Program-made: the position numbers and the translations under genes
Notes under the pieces: generated by a model
Told to the model about the DNA's origin: nothing
Database searches by the model: none
Seen by the model: the letters and a program-made list of their open reading frames with translations, nothing else
Shown here: piece by piece, positions 41,648-53,900 of the stretch
Numbering within the stretch: position 1 is the first letter of the stretch
Layout of the letters: each line of letters opens with the position of its first letter
Assembly: GCA_029204225.1 (NCBI GenBank)
Contig: CM055112.1
Location: forward strand, 44,137,672-44,201,671
DNA from: Diphasiastrum complanatum
Taxonomy: Eukaryota; Streptophyta; Lycopodiopsida; Lycopodiales; Lycopodiaceae
Direction of reading: 5' to 3'
Length of the DNA: 64,000 nucleotides

Positions 41648-42841
41648 TCATAAAGATTTACAATTTGCTTCAAAACATGAAAAAAGACAAATTTTCACAC
41701 TATGAGTGAACAAATCACTCTTGCTCTTGCAAGACTCAAGAGCATACATTTGATGAAATAACATTCTTTCTAATTTCAAACCAATAAGAACATCAACTAT
41801 GTTTTCAAGAGAGACATCATACTCAACTAGTATGGCTTTACTCCAACTTTGAGATGCAAGAGTCTCACTAAAGCAAATTGATTCATCAAATGACATAAGA
41901 GAAGCAAGCATGATATGTATACCACTTGAAATGTTCTCCTCTTTCCCTTGAGATGTGAGCCACATCGGCTCATCCATGTCTCTTGAGATTCTTCTTGGAA
42001 TCATGACTTGAGAAGAAGGAATCTCCCCCTTAATCCTTGGCACATGACTTGAACCTTGAGATGGCTCCTCAAGATCATCTTCTTGGTGCTCCTCCTTGAT
42101 CCTTGAAATCTCCTTAACATCACCACCATTTGTAACACTTTCAATCACATAAGAAACATCATTTTTGATGTGAACATAAGATTCATCATCCATGGAATTA
42201 AGATTTGAGTGCTCCATTCTCTCCTCTTGAGAAATGAGCTCTCCCTTGGCTTCCTTCTCTTCCAACATGTGATAAGTTCTCACACAAATATTATGCTTGA
42301 AGAGCCTACCATCTCTAATCCCTTTTGCAATGAATTTCCCTCCTTTGATGATAAAGCAAACATTCCAATCAAACTTGACACTACATCCTTTGTCAACTAA
42401 TTGAATGACATTCAACACATTTCTAGAATATGAAGGGAATAGGAATGGTTCCTATTCCATGAATCACATATTCAACACCAATTGAAACAAGAATGGAATG
42501 CTTAGAACTTGAATATGATGTGAATGAAGAAAATACTCCCTTTTGCAAGTGATATGTGATTTTGTCCGAATATCAATTCACCAAGAATTTTCCTCCATAG
42601 AAATTGTTGGTGCATCCATGCATGCCATGAGAGACTCCTCCTTAACGAAGCCATCTTCACCTTGATTGCTGCAGCATACTTGTCTTTTCTTTTTCTTTCC
42701 TTCATCCTTTTTCATCTTGTAGCACTTGAAGGCCAAATGCCCCATCTTGCCACAATAGTAGCACCTTAATTTGGACCTTCCATTTGCCCATAATAAGAAG
42801 TACTTGTACACAAAGTACAAACTTGTGAAATGATTATCCAA
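41648..42841 (-). pseudogene. Copia remnant: zinc knuckle, protease tail and RT start with integrase deleted
   Basis: From 42841 downward the minus strand reads LRCYYCGKMGHLAFKCYKMK, the Gag CCHC knuckle, then a broken protease segment with frame changes. NVIQLVDKGCSVKFD near 42410 matches the stretch between protease and integrase. After a short charged region, GKEENISSGIHIMLASLMSFD and FSETLASQSWSKA match the start of the RT region. The HHCC finger and DDE core of integrase are missing. A 256-codon frame survives across the deletion (41648-42418). The element faces the LTR at 41449. Confidence 0.75.
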
Positions 42842-43399
42842 AGTAATTTTGTGACTCTCAAGACACTATATTTGAACACATCAAGAATCTAGAAAGATCT
42901 AGATAACAAATCTAAGAATCAATATTCACCCAAAAACTAGTCACCTTGGAAAATGGACTTTGCCTAGATCACAAAGATTAAGACTCACTAAATTTAAATC
43001 AAATCACACCAAAATCAGACCCAATCACCCCTATTGGACTCAACCAAGTCCAATGAATCTATCTCTTGAGAGCTGGAATGGATTTGAAAAGATTTGATTA
43101 CAAATAATGTCCTAGTTTTCTACCAATCTTGACTAGATCACTCGTAACTTGAGATTCTTGGACAAACAAGTAAGACTTGCCTATTTTTCACTCAAATTTT
43201 TTTCTTCTCTCTCTATAAGAATAATACTTCAAAATAAATTCAACTCCTTATGATATCTTTCAAACACAATGTGAGATCAATCTCACAACCAATGTCAATC
43301 TCTCCTTGTATCTAGATCTTGCCGCACACCAAAGATGAAGAAATCCAAGATTTTGAGCCAACTATGAAAAATCAGATTTTAAACATACTTAATGGATCT

Positions 43400-44013
43400 C
43401 TAAGATCTTGACCAAATTTGGATGCACATCTAGTTTTAGCTACAAGATAGAAATCATCAATTTTAGCATGCTAGAATTGCATAAATCACTAAGATCTGAT
43501 CATAAGCATAAAAGTACAGTAATGTAATGTCCCTGTCCGTACAACACCAACAGCCTATTATCCTTCACACATGGGGGAACAAGATCAATCACAAAATTGA
43601 CATTCTACACACTAGAAATCAAGATATCTTGAGAAATACACATGAGATGGACATAGAATCAAAAGAGATTAATTCTCCACATAAAATGAGAATACAATGA
43701 TATGTTCTCCACACAAAAACTGCTATTTAGAACTGCTAAAATTTCATTTGTCCACTTGCCCTAATCTTGTCCTAAATAGTAACTTCTTGGTACTCCATCA
43801 AATAACCTAGAAATTCTAGTGTAGATGCAATTTATGAAATCTAGCCAGTTAGAATGGGTCAAAATTTGACCTCATCCATTTATCTACTTGCCAAAAATAG
43901 TACAGACACTATTTAGACCTTTATTGACAAATATAAACCTATCTCTAAGTTGGGATTTCATCTTGGCACCAAATTTGCCAAATAAACAATCAAACTAGTT
44001 GACAATTTTCACA
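43400..44013 (-). repeat. Probable 3' LTR (family C, minus)
   Basis: Ends CAATTTTCACA at 44013 with CTCCCTCTTA (polypurine tract) next to it. The body matches the reverse complement of the 39.3-kb LTR in order: GTCCGTACAA, TTCACAC(A/G), ACATTCTACACAC, TATCTCTAAGT and AACTAG. The left end is uncertain. Confidence 0.6.
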
Positions 44014-44111
44014 CTCCCTCTTACACTAGGTTTAGCATAGATTTAGATAGAATTCCAAGTGAGGTTCTATGCTTCATAAACAATTCTTTTCTCAATTCTT
44101 TGGTGAAGATA

Positions 44112-44985
44112 TCAGCCACACACTCCCTTGAAGAAAAATGTTGAAGCTCCACCTCCTTTTCCATGACTTGTTCTCTTACAAAATAATAGCCACTTCAATA
44201 TGCTTGCTCCTGCATGAAAAATAGGATTGCTTGCCAATCTTTGGGATGAAAGGTTATCACAAAAGATGATTGGACTCTCTAAAAATTCCAACAAGTGAAA
44301 ATCCATCACCATCCTTTTGATCCATAGCATCTCCTTTGTGCATGAAGTCAAGGCTTTGTACTCAGCCTCACTAGAAGATAATGTGTGTGTTGCTTGTTTC
44401 TTGACATCCATGAGATAGATCCATCACCTATGAAAATAGCATGTACACTTATGGATTTCCTATCCAATCGATCTCCAGAATCTGAAATTCCATACAAGTT
44501 AGGTGATGATCCTCCATAAACAATGCCATAATCTCTAGATACTCTCTTGTCTAGCTTTCAATGCTCCACACTAGGATCATGCATAAATTGACTTAATTTA
44601 CCAACACAATAGCTAAGATCAAATCTTGCAATGGTTAGATATATGAGTGAACCAAGTAGCTTCATATAGAGAATAATGTCCTCGAAGGATCTTTCATTAC
44701 CTCATATTTTGAGAAAGTAGAAAGATGTTAAGCAAAGTTAACTCCTTGGTGCTGCTTAAGTCCATACAAAACTCTTTTTGTAGAAAACACACATGATTAG
44801 GCTTGCCATGTGAATTGTAGTGCTCGGGTTGGTCCATAAACACCTCCTCCTCAAGGTCACCATTCAAGAATGCATTTGTGATATCCAATTTGATGGAGAT
44901 GATGACAAGCTGAGACACACAAAGAGTGGTCTGATAGGCCACAGTGGAATAGAGACCAATCAAAGAAAACAATGATAAAATAGTT
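44112..44985 (-). pseudogene. Copia RT and RNase H remnant
   Basis: The minus strand begins with ISIKLDITNAFLNGDLEEEV, the first catalytic RT block. It continues with broken text resembling GLKQ-type sequence, then a deletion that removes the YVDD block. It resumes with LGSLIYLTIARFDLSY and RNase H (HTLSSSEAEYKAL, IIFCDNLSSQRLASNPIFHA). A frameshift lies inside RNase H after IFHA. The body stops near 44985 and is followed at its 3' side by the polypurine tract and LTR at 44013. Confidence 0.8.
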
Positions 44986-46680
44986 GAAAAACTGATGAAT
45001 AAGGATCTTGGATTACTTAGAGACTAAGAATTAGAGTAGTTTGGATTTGATTTATATGTCAAAGTAGGTGTTGTAGACAACCATAGAGAATGCAAATGAT
45101 TTAGACGTATGAGACAACCGTGCTATTTTCAGTTTCTGACAGATAGGTTATGATTAAGAAAGTAAAGAGTGAGAGGCATTCAAGCATTCAACAAGAATAA
45201 AACTATTATGAAAAATAGCACTTCTATATCTGTTGTGATAACAAATATCAAATCACAAAACAATTGCGCGAAGCGCGTGATCCTACTTACAGAAGCTAAT
45301 GAATGCTATTCTTCAGAATACTCTTTTACTCTCTCTAAATGATCACTAACTCTGAGAAGTCGGCTACTAGAAGACCGTTTTTGGTCATTTGATCTCTGTG
45401 AATACATTGATCAATCATCTTTGTATCAATCCTATCTCTTCAAAACGCTTAGATGTTTATACAGCTGTCAGAAGATCTTTTGGTTATTCTAATTACAGAT
45501 GAAAAGATCATTAGTAGCCCTTGTACTTGATCCGTAGATCGGTTATTAGTGCATCATGAAGATGTGAAGAGGTACAACAAAAGGATCTCCTTTGTATGCA
45601 TCAGGAGCATGAAAATGTGGCATCGTTGCAACTGTAGCCTGGCGTGAAGATGAAACCGGATGTCAACCGCAATCGTTGACTTGGTGGTTTCCTTCGGTCA
45701 GCTGATGTTCATTCACTTCGTAGGTGACTATAAGTGGTAACTTATGGTGTCTGGTGGTGCCTTCGGTTTGCTATCGCAATAGACCGTAGGCTGGAGTGTT
45801 GCAGTTCATTGTGTTGACCATTTTGTTGATCTTCGTATGTGATTCCTTGCGGACTTGTTGTGGTCGGTTTACTTCGTAACCGTAAGCTAGAATCTTTGTG
45901 GTTCTTGGCGGTGAGTCTTCGCAAATGACCGAAAGCAAGACTTTGCGGTTTAGGTTGCGGTTCTGCCCATTTGGAGAAAACAACCATGTGACATCAACCT
46001 GGAGATCACCACCCTGTGCATATGACCATGCAGCTCACCTGAGTACTCACCAAATTATCAACAGTCACCCCCTGACTAACTCTCTCCATCCCTATCAGCT
46101 CACAACCATAGGCATATTGGATCACCTATGTGCATGCATCAAAGTGACTTTGCAAATTCCTGATAGTCTCTCCACCCCTACCTGTCAATCTAACAAAAAT
46201 TTCCATTTTTACAAACAATGTTTGGCAAGGATGATACTCACACATTGGAATTTTCATCAAAGCCAGACAAGAAAAAAACAATTGAACTTAAAACCTATAG
46301 AATTGTGTGTACATTAGGAGATATTAGAACTCAAAATGGGCCCTTTGTCAAGATGTTTTTTTGACTTCGCATGCTTTCAACACTTATGTGTCCCAATCAA
46401 TGGTGTCCATCTGTGACAAACTGTAACAATGGTTGACGGACGGAAATTGTTTTGCCTTTTCTGGCCAAATTTTCATGATTTCCAAAAAACTCGTCAGACA
46501 GAACAAACGATTGTGATTGGACCATAGGTACTATCCGAATACTCTTTTGTTGTTCGTATTTGTACACTCGAGGTTGATTTGACGTCAATAGTTGTAAACT
46601 GTAGTTAACTAATTATTGTAGTTTAGGAACTTCTAGTCATTCTTAGATATACCTCTCATTCTCTTCATTCTCTCCATTCT
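44986..46680. other. Unassigned, LTR- or leader-like
   Basis: Contains repeated words CTTCGGT, GTTGACTT and TTGCGGTT between about 45650 and 45970 and the palindrome TTGCGCGAAGCGCG near 45265. Open frames are short and overlapping. Nothing codes for a recognisable protein. Confidence 0.35.
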
Positions 46681-47729
46681 CAGCTTGCGTAGACATATTT
46701 TGGACTAATGGCGACACAAAATCGGAGACCAAGAGGAACCATTGATGCTATCAATATTTGCAATGAAAAAAAATGCAGAAGATCAATGGATACCAAAAAT
46801 ATATCGTAAATATCAATGGATTTTGATGTATCCTTCTTCAAAAGACTTTTTTCAGAGAAGAAAAAAATCAGATAACATATATAGAAACTCTTGGAAAGGC
46901 TAGATAATGGATTTTAAAGTATCAGTTGCCAGTCAATCTATCACGGAAGTTTTAGTTCAGCATGCTTATCTTCACAAAGAGCTCGACATTCAAGATTTGA
47001 ATCCAAATGATAGAAGAAAATGCAATTGTAAGTATACGATTAGTATGTACATATTCAAAGTAAATTCCCTTAGTATTAGCATTTCCATTATATTAAATTT
47101 TTCTCACAATATTTTTGTTGGTTTTGCAGCTTTGTATCCATCAAATTTTGTTGAATGACAATCTATTACAGAAATAATTGATGTCATACATTCTGATATC
47201 GGTGTTTTACAATATAAAGGTCGTTCTCCAAAATCCCTTTTAAGATCAGGAGTTTTTTTTTTTATAATCACACCTATATTCTTGATAAAAATAGTTTAGT
47301 GAGTAGATTAAAGCCATATCCTCTTCCAGATTTTTTGAGTGAGAAATGGAGTTTTTCAGATTCAGCAATTTCAGAAAATTTTTGATCTAGACTTTATACG
47401 AATATTTAGAGTATATTAAAATGTAGCACTGGTTCAAAAAATAATAGATTAAGTTGGTATCTACCTTTTGTTATTTTTGTTGATTTTTTTTCCAAATGCA
47501 ATGTTCGGCGAATAAAACAATATTTATTTGTAAGGACTTGAGTGATGAATGCTCACCGAGTTGTTGGATGATGGTTGGGATACGAAACAAAATGAGCAAG
47601 TTGATTGCAGAGTATGTAAGTCGTCAATGACATTTAGATATCACATCGAAAATCAAATGCTCACTTTGTTGCTGTATTATAGGAAATGGATAAAATGCAA
47701 AAACGAGTGGCTAAATTGAATATTGATAA
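46681..47729. other. Unassigned, possible decayed gene
   Basis: Plus-strand frames contain VASQSITEVLVQHAYLHKEL near 46920, followed by a GTAAGT-type donor near 47028. Stop-broken text such as KPYPLPDFLSEKWSF appears near 47310. The sequence is AT-rich. I recognise no family. Confidence 0.25.
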
Positions 47730-48545
47730 GTACCAATTGAAAGAAGCATTGGTACTATAGAGTTTCAAAAAGCTTCGGTGCTAGAGGGTTTCGCCAACAT
47801 TTAACATTTCAGTATCTTTCTACACATTGCAATAAAATTCTCACAAAATTTTTTCTGTTGCTGCACATTATAATTACCAAAGCACACTGCATGTCGAAGA
47901 GCTGTTTAAAAGCTTTTTATAACAACAAAGTATCAGAGCGGTGGAAAGTACCAACATGTAGGACCAAATTACCAAAGCATCTTATAGTACCAAAGTACAA
48001 AAACATCTAATAGTAGCAAAGCATCTTATAATACAAAAGTACTAAACATGCAGAAAGTACAAGAACCTAAATTGGTAGTCTGGAGGATCAAAATTGTTAC
48101 ACGATAGGTTCAAATAGTACCAATCTTTAGTACTCTAAAGTTTTGAAAACACGTAAACATTACAAAAATAGTACAAATATTGTAAAGTTGGTAGTATATA
48201 AAGCTTAGATTCCATCAATCGATAAACAACACTAAAATAGTACCAAAAAGAACACAAAGGACTATATACGAACTGCGAACACAAATAAATATACAGAAAA
48301 AAATACATAATTTTATAGTTTTATGCGTAAAATATGGTCACGAGAAGTCTAAATAGTACCTATTTGGTAGATTTAAAAAAAAAATGAGACACTTAGTATA
48401 AATGACCTAATTTGGTAGTCAGTAGGATTAGAATTGGTTCACGATAAGTTCTTGTAGTACAAATCTTTCATATTAAAGAATTTTACCAACACAAAAATAG
48501 TACCAAAATAGTACAAAATTTGTAAAATTAGTAACCCAACACTGG
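47730..48545. repeat. Dispersed AGTACCAAA word array
   Basis: Variants of AGTACCAAA, AGTACAAA and TTGGTAGT recur more than 20 times in about 800 bp with spacers of 5-60 bp. The words TTGGTAGTC and GATAGGTTC/GATAAGTTC each occur twice, suggesting an old duplication (about 48075-48160 and 48412-48500). Confidence 0.6.
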
Positions 48546-48649
48546 TGATAATTGGATCCATTCAGCTTGTCTGCGATAAGACCGACTTTACTTTGAGAAT
48601 CCATCTGGAACTTTAGTCTGTCGTTGTTAAGAGAGATATCGTGCTGTGG

Positions 48650-48781
48650 AAATCAATTCTCTGATACCCAAAAAAAATTGATTTGAACTGAAGAATAATT
48701 TAATATCGTGAAAGATATCAAGTATAAGGGCTTGCACTCTGATATAGTATTAGGCTTTGAAAAATCACTGCTCTGATACCA
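48650..48781 (-). other. Retrotransposon leader and primer-binding site (family A)
   Basis: GCTCTGATACCA at 48770-48781 is the tRNA-Met-type site on the minus strand. The leader inside it contains ATATCGTGAAAGATATCAA, also present at about 59418 beside another family-A LTR. Confidence 0.75.
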
Positions 48782-49570
48782 TGTTAGAAAGAGGTGTAAA
48801 AAGATAGGTCGAATAGAATCGAATAAAAAGATTTCGAACGACAAGAATTAAAACTTATCATGCGTAATGGAATAAACTATCTTTCTCTTTCTCTACGCAT
48901 GACTACGCCTATCAATTTTGAACAAAACAATAGTGATAGAAATCGCGTTCGATCTTATAGTAACTAACTTTGAAATCATTAGTACTACTACGTAGCCAAA
49001 CATTAAGCATTGAATTATCAAACAAATAATTAGTCGCGAAGAACTACAGGAACGCATACATTCTGAGATGAAGCTGAATGCAATAAGAAGATAATATTGA
49101 TTTAGTATGAAAATGAAACAGATGTAAATGAGTACAACAATTTTGCGGATCGAAGTACTCTAAGCTATCTTTGAGCGACTAAAATAAATTTGAATTAAGC
49201 GCAACTACTGATAAGCAGTAAGCACACTAGCAATCTCTAATCAACTCTAAAGAGCTGAGCTAGAATGATCAAGAGTGTCCAAGCTCGCAAGCTTGAGAGA
49301 GAACGCCAACTATTCAATACTTGATGATTGATCTTCATGCTTCTTCATGCATAAGATCTAGGAGTATGAACAATTATTTATACTAATACGTCATCAAGTT
49401 GGCTGTGATGTGTTGGCATCCATCCAATTAGGACTTCTCAAAAATTACTTGCTGATTAATGCAAGTCGGTGGCTTTGGTCATAAACAATCTATCTACAGA
49501 TTTAAACATAAACTGTCACTCTGCAGAAATGAACATAAACTGTCATGCGAAAAATACGAAGGTCTTCACA
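48782..49570 (-). repeat. 5' LTR of family A
   Basis: Begins TGTTAGAAAGAGG. It matches 59476-60030 in order: ATGACTACGCCTATCAAT, CTTTGAAATCATT, GTAGCCAAACA, CATCCATCCA(A/G)TTAGG and ACTTCTCAAAAATT. The minus-strand TATA box is TAGTATAAATAA (about 49375-49386). The outer end is estimated. Confidence 0.7.
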
Positions 49571-49737
49571 AACGTCATTTCCTTAACATTTGAGGCATCT
49601 GACATTTTGCGAGAAAGCTGAAGTGAGAGAAAATCCTGAAAATGTCAACACTATGAGCCGTTTCTGAGTAGTTATGCAAACTATGTAAAAACACAAAAAA
49701 ATTGGCAGGTCTAGATAGAAATTGGACAAAGATTAAA

Positions 49738-50185
49738 ATGTCGATTAGTCGATCAGTAGGAGAATAATCCAACAAGAAAAACTACTGGAATATCCGGAAT
49801 TGAATCTGTGAAATATATATTATTGTTCTAAAAACTATCCATGTTGGAATCGTCTGCTATTCTGCACACAGACTAATCGATCAGACAAAGAGCTCGATCA
49901 AACAAATCACGATCAACAAAAAACACCTGGATCAGCCACAACGAGATCAGAAAGAGCACGATCGGTCGATTAGTAGGAGAATAATCCAACATGAAAAACT
50001 ACTGGAATATTCGGAATTGAATCTGTGAAATATATATTATTGTCCTAAAAACTATCCATGTTGGAATCGTCTGCTATTCAGCACACAGACTAATCAATCA
50101 GACAAAGAACTCAATCAAACAGATCATGATCAGCAAGAAAGACCTGGATCAACCAACGCGATCAAAAAGAGCATGATCAACAAGA
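49738..50185. repeat. 225-bp tandem duplication
   Basis: GAGAATAATCCAACA, TACTGGAATAT(C/T)CGGAATTG, AAACTATCCATGTTGGAATC and AGACTAATC(G/A)ATCAGACAAAG occur at about 49758 and again at 49975. The similarity continues through GATCA-rich sequence to about 50185. Only scattered point changes separate the two copies. Confidence 0.85.
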
Positions 50186-50377
50186 AAGAGATATATTAGA
50201 CCAATATTGAGAGATCTTGTGAACGCGATCAGAGAGAGAGCTAGAGCGGGAGATCTTTTGAACGTGAGGCGAGAGAGATGGAGAGAGAGAGCGAGTTGGA
50301 TTGCGAGAGAGCGAGAGCTAGAGCGAGTATCATTAATGATTCTCCAGTTTAAAAATTGATTAATCACTCTATATCTA
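50186..50377. repeat. GA-rich degenerate tract
   Basis: GAGAGAGAGCTAGAGCG(G/A)GAG and similar words form an impure GA tract at about 50225-50325 between the tandem duplication and the gag remnant. Confidence 0.6.
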
Positions 50378-50965
50378 CTAGAAGTTACAAATGGTAGGTT
50401 CAAAGGCCAAAGTATTACAGAAGGTCATATTCGAATCTTTCGTCAGTAGAGTCTGGGTCATTTGGAATGATCTTGGAAGAGAGCGTAGCAAATACGTGAG
50501 CTGCTTCTCTTGTGAGACCGTGTGTTTTGTTCCGACATTGTGTAGTGATAGGAACATGCTCTTCATCTTTCTGATGATGCTCGTTAGATTCTTGTCGTCC
50601 CATCTTAGATAGGTAAGCTGATCTTCCAGATGCATATTTTGATTTTGCAACTTGGTCTGAAATCTCGTGATGAGTGCATCCCACATCTCTCTTGCATTAG
50701 AGATTGTAGCAAGATTAAGGGTGATGCTATCTTTGATGGAAGAAGATATGACAACTATAGCTTTGTCATTCTTTTTTTTCCATTCTCAAAGTTCTTTGTC
50801 TGTGGTGTTGGGCATCTCTTCGGTGTCGTCCACCTAGGGTCATAGTGCTTCTCCTCTAAGGATGAGGGAAGTCTTTACTTTTCAGGCAAGGAAATTTGAC
50901 CCGTCTGTCTCTAGGACTGTGCATATATTTGAATGGATGCTGTTGATAGAAGCCATAGTTTGTGT
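50378..50965 (-). pseudogene. Copia Gag remnant
   Basis: On the minus strand a frame around 50950 reads HSNICTVLETDGSNFLA, then a TGA in the place of the conserved Trp of the Gag start, and VKTSLILRGE. Further on come ISNAREMWDALITRFQTKLQ, TYLRWDDKNLTSIIRKMKSM and QEKQLTYLLRSLPRSF, the UBN2 core. A frame change lies near 50700 and the zinc knuckle is missing. The element is truncated downstream at about 50378. Confidence 0.75.
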
Positions 50966-52550
50966 AGTTTTGAGAACCTTTAGCGCTTTGATAACTATTG
51001 GGAGTCAACTTTCTGAAAGTCGAAATGCTCATATGGAGTCAATTTGAGTAGTTGGAGCTATTGTTTCATACTATGATCAATCATCTTCCGAGCTACAGAC
51101 TAACATTGCAAATCTGTTTTTGAAGTTCATGAACAGTAGATAATGTTAATAACATCGGAACTATATCTACTGTAAGCAAATATCAAGATCATTCACATAT
51201 TTTACACATCATAGACAGAATGTCACAATTCTATTTTTCACAAACAAGTTTACAGCAACAATTTTTCAACGTTGTCTGTTTTCCAAATCAACGCATCGAC
51301 GCAAGAGAGGTATTCTCTCTTACGGGGAACTAGCTACTCCTAATTCTATGTTTGATTATGTGATGATGTGTGTTTGCTATTGCATGACTGTCACTGACCA
51401 ATTCAAATCAAGCATTTGACTAATTGTCTAACTTTATCATTCTCGTTGATCCGATATATAGAGGAACTGAAGAGATGATTAGTTTAAGCTACAGGATTAA
51501 AAGAACAACTTTAGTCTTAATAGCTTCCAGATGCACGTTGTAGTAGTCCGTGCAACATGTCATTGTCTATCCATTTGTTGGGATCGTGCAGATGCTTCGC
51601 TTTCTCAGCCGCTTGATAATCATAATCGTTTTCTTGTGGTGCCTCTACGATCGTGAACTTCGTTGGGAGTGTGAGGGGTTGGCAAGCTACCGCAAATAGA
51701 CTGCAATGGGTGCTCTGGTGCGGTGCCGGGCAGTTCGTTGCCAGGTGAACCACAACGTTGACTGATACCATAGTGAGCCGCATTCGTTGACTTTGCGGTG
51801 TGTTTCAGCTTTGCGAAAAGTGCAAAGATTTCAAAAAACCCAAAGGTCCTTTGAAATATGTTCTAAGTTGTATTTCGGCCACGTGTCGCCTTTTTTTCAG
51901 AAAAATGCAAAAAGTGCGAACTGTGCAAAACTTAGTTTAAGAAAAAATGTAGCACTTTGAAAAGCATCAAGAGAAATACAATAGCTTTGATGGTAGAAAC
52001 ATAAGGTTTCTTCATGTAAGAGTCCGCTAGCCAGTGTTCTACCTCTAGTTTGATTGTATACTCTTTAAAAATGGTTTTTGGTATGCATTTCAGGGTTTTC
52101 AAGGCATATATTGTTGTTGTCTTTGAATGGAATATAGATCCAAAAAGAGTAGTTGATATGAACAAAGGTAGGAGCCAGCGATGGATTGTTGTTGGTCCAC
52201 AATACAATATGACATTCTTGCACTTTTTTCATAAGTCGAGTTCAAGAGGGAGTGCAAACTGTAAACTTGGTCACAGTTTTCGCACTTTTTATAGAAGTTG
52301 GATTTAAGAGGGAGTGCAAACTGCAAACTTTCTCGCAATTAGGGAGTTCAATCTCCTTCTAACACCTACCAATCAAGTCCTATCGAAGGTAGGTGTATGT
52401 TGTAAAATAGTATGATTTCAAGCTCAACTCATCGCAAATTACTAAATGTTCTATTGTTTATGAATTGAATGAAGCATAACAAGATCACTACGTATTCAAA
52501 TGTAATATGTTGTCCTTGATTCTTACAATCAATAGACGAGGTCTAGAAAA
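50966..52550. other. Unassigned, AT-rich
   Basis: Contains GTGCAAACTGCAAACTT and TTTTTCGCACTTTT words near 52250-52330 and a GCGAAAA word cluster near 51790-51930. The pair AAGTCGAGTTCAAGAGGGAG and AAGTTGGATTTAAGAGGGAG indicates a local 60-bp duplication at 52230-52320. No gene is supported. Confidence 0.35.
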
Positions 52551-52553
52551 AAT

Positions 52554-52930
52554 AAGGTCCTAATATTTGACAGTGTAGGTGAGTACAAATATACTGAATT
52601 CAATGACTTTGGTGACCAATGTAGGATCAAAAGACAATTCACACAAGCTCATGCTCCTGAACTCAATGGTGTAGCTGAGTGCAAGAATTGTACAATTGTG
52701 GAGAGCGCTAGATCTATGCTTGTTGAGATAAAACTACGAAAGAATTTTTTGTCAGAGACATGCAGTATTGCAGTCTCTCTTCAAAGATAGCACTTGAGGA
52801 GCCATTCACGAAGAAGAAGCCAAAGGTGAACCACTTGCGAATCTTTGGATGTAAGGCCTTTGTACACATTCCTAAGGAAGAGAGACGCAAGCTTGATATA
52901 ACCTTGGAATATGGTGTTAGGGTTTGCTAG
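52554..52930 (+). pseudogene. Copia integrase fragment, plus strand
   Basis: Frame one reads VGEYKYTEFNDFGDQCRIKR and QFTQAHAPELNGVAECKN, with the catalytic Glu in NGVAE, then SARSMLVEIKL. It ends at TAG near 52788. Frame two resumes EEPFTKKKPKVNHLRIFGCK and VHIPKEERRKLDI up to a TAG near 52930. These match the C-terminal half of copia integrase and its linker. The fragment lacks the HHCC finger and RT and is opposite in orientation to its neighbours. Confidence 0.85.
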
Positions 52931-53418
52931 GTTTCTTTCTGAAGTACACCTCTCTTCAATGTAATTCCACAAAAATGTCCACTTTCATTTTTGCTACCAT
53001 TTTTGAAGAAAAACTACATGAATTCAAGGTTTTTAATGTTCGAGTTAGGGGAGTTCATACTCAAGATGACGTGAAAGAACCTAAATTTTAATATACTAAC
53101 TTATATTTCAACACTGATGGAATGGATAATGTTTGGCAAATAAAAAAAGACAATATTATTCGCATCATTCATTTCAAATCCAAAGAGGAATGAATGAAAG
53201 TATTGAGGATCATGCGAGTTTTTTTGGATCATGACCTTACACATATCCAAGTAGAATAATGGAGAAATTTTTTTTAGGAGGATAAGGCATTAGGCATATT
53301 TGCTATTTATTGAGATGGCCAAGTTAGATGCCTTGATGGTAGTCCATTTACCCCCAACGCCTAGAAAGTTGGGTCCTCGGGCATAGGAGAAACCTTGGGC
53401 CTCGTCCACACTAATTGT
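52931..53418. other. No gene recognised
   Basis: Plus-strand text resembles decayed transposon sequence, but no domain could be supported. Confidence 0.35.
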
Positions 53419-53900
53419 GTCATGATACCAAGATCCAACTTACATTACAACATAGAGGACACTATGGAGCCAAGCCACCCAGGCAGTAGAGGCTTGAGAT
53501 CAGTCCGCAAGAGCCTCACCCCCAAGCCATGTTAATTGGATATTGAAGAGGAGAGGTAACTGGTAACCAAAACCATCAACCTAGCAATGTAAATGGGCTA
53601 GTTCTTATAGGATTATATAGCCTTAAGGGGTCTGAGCATGATGCCATGCATGCCCAAGGTCCATCCTATAGATAACACAAGCTATTATTGACTCTCTCAC
53701 CATTCATATAACTATCACAAACCATGCACTATTATTATGGAATGCTTGGGTCCTCTCAAAACTATTAGTCATGAAATGACTTGGGACTTTGAACTAATAA
53801 GCTCAAACACTAGAGTACCGAATATCTACATTAGGATTATTCCAAATCATATATACAAGATGTGGACCTACGCAACATTCTCCCCCCCTTACATATCTCA
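53419..53900 (-). repeat. LTR of family B with a primer-binding site on one side and a polypurine tract on the other
   Basis: TGATACCA at 53423-53430, a diverged primer-binding site, is followed by an LTR up to CGCAACA at about 53882. A C-run TTCTCCCCCCCTTAC (polypurine tract on the minus strand) follows directly. TATATAG near 53620 is in the position of the TATA box of the 2541 copy. Having both signals around one LTR is the pattern of two elements sharing an LTR. Confidence 0.65.

Noticed and set aside
45742-46317. Overlapping frames of 70-139 codons on both strands
   Set aside because: Frames overlap each other, show no domain, and fall in word-rich LTR-like DNA.
51517-51783. 88-codon minus frame
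   Set aside because: No family resemblance; lies in LTR- or leader-like sequence.
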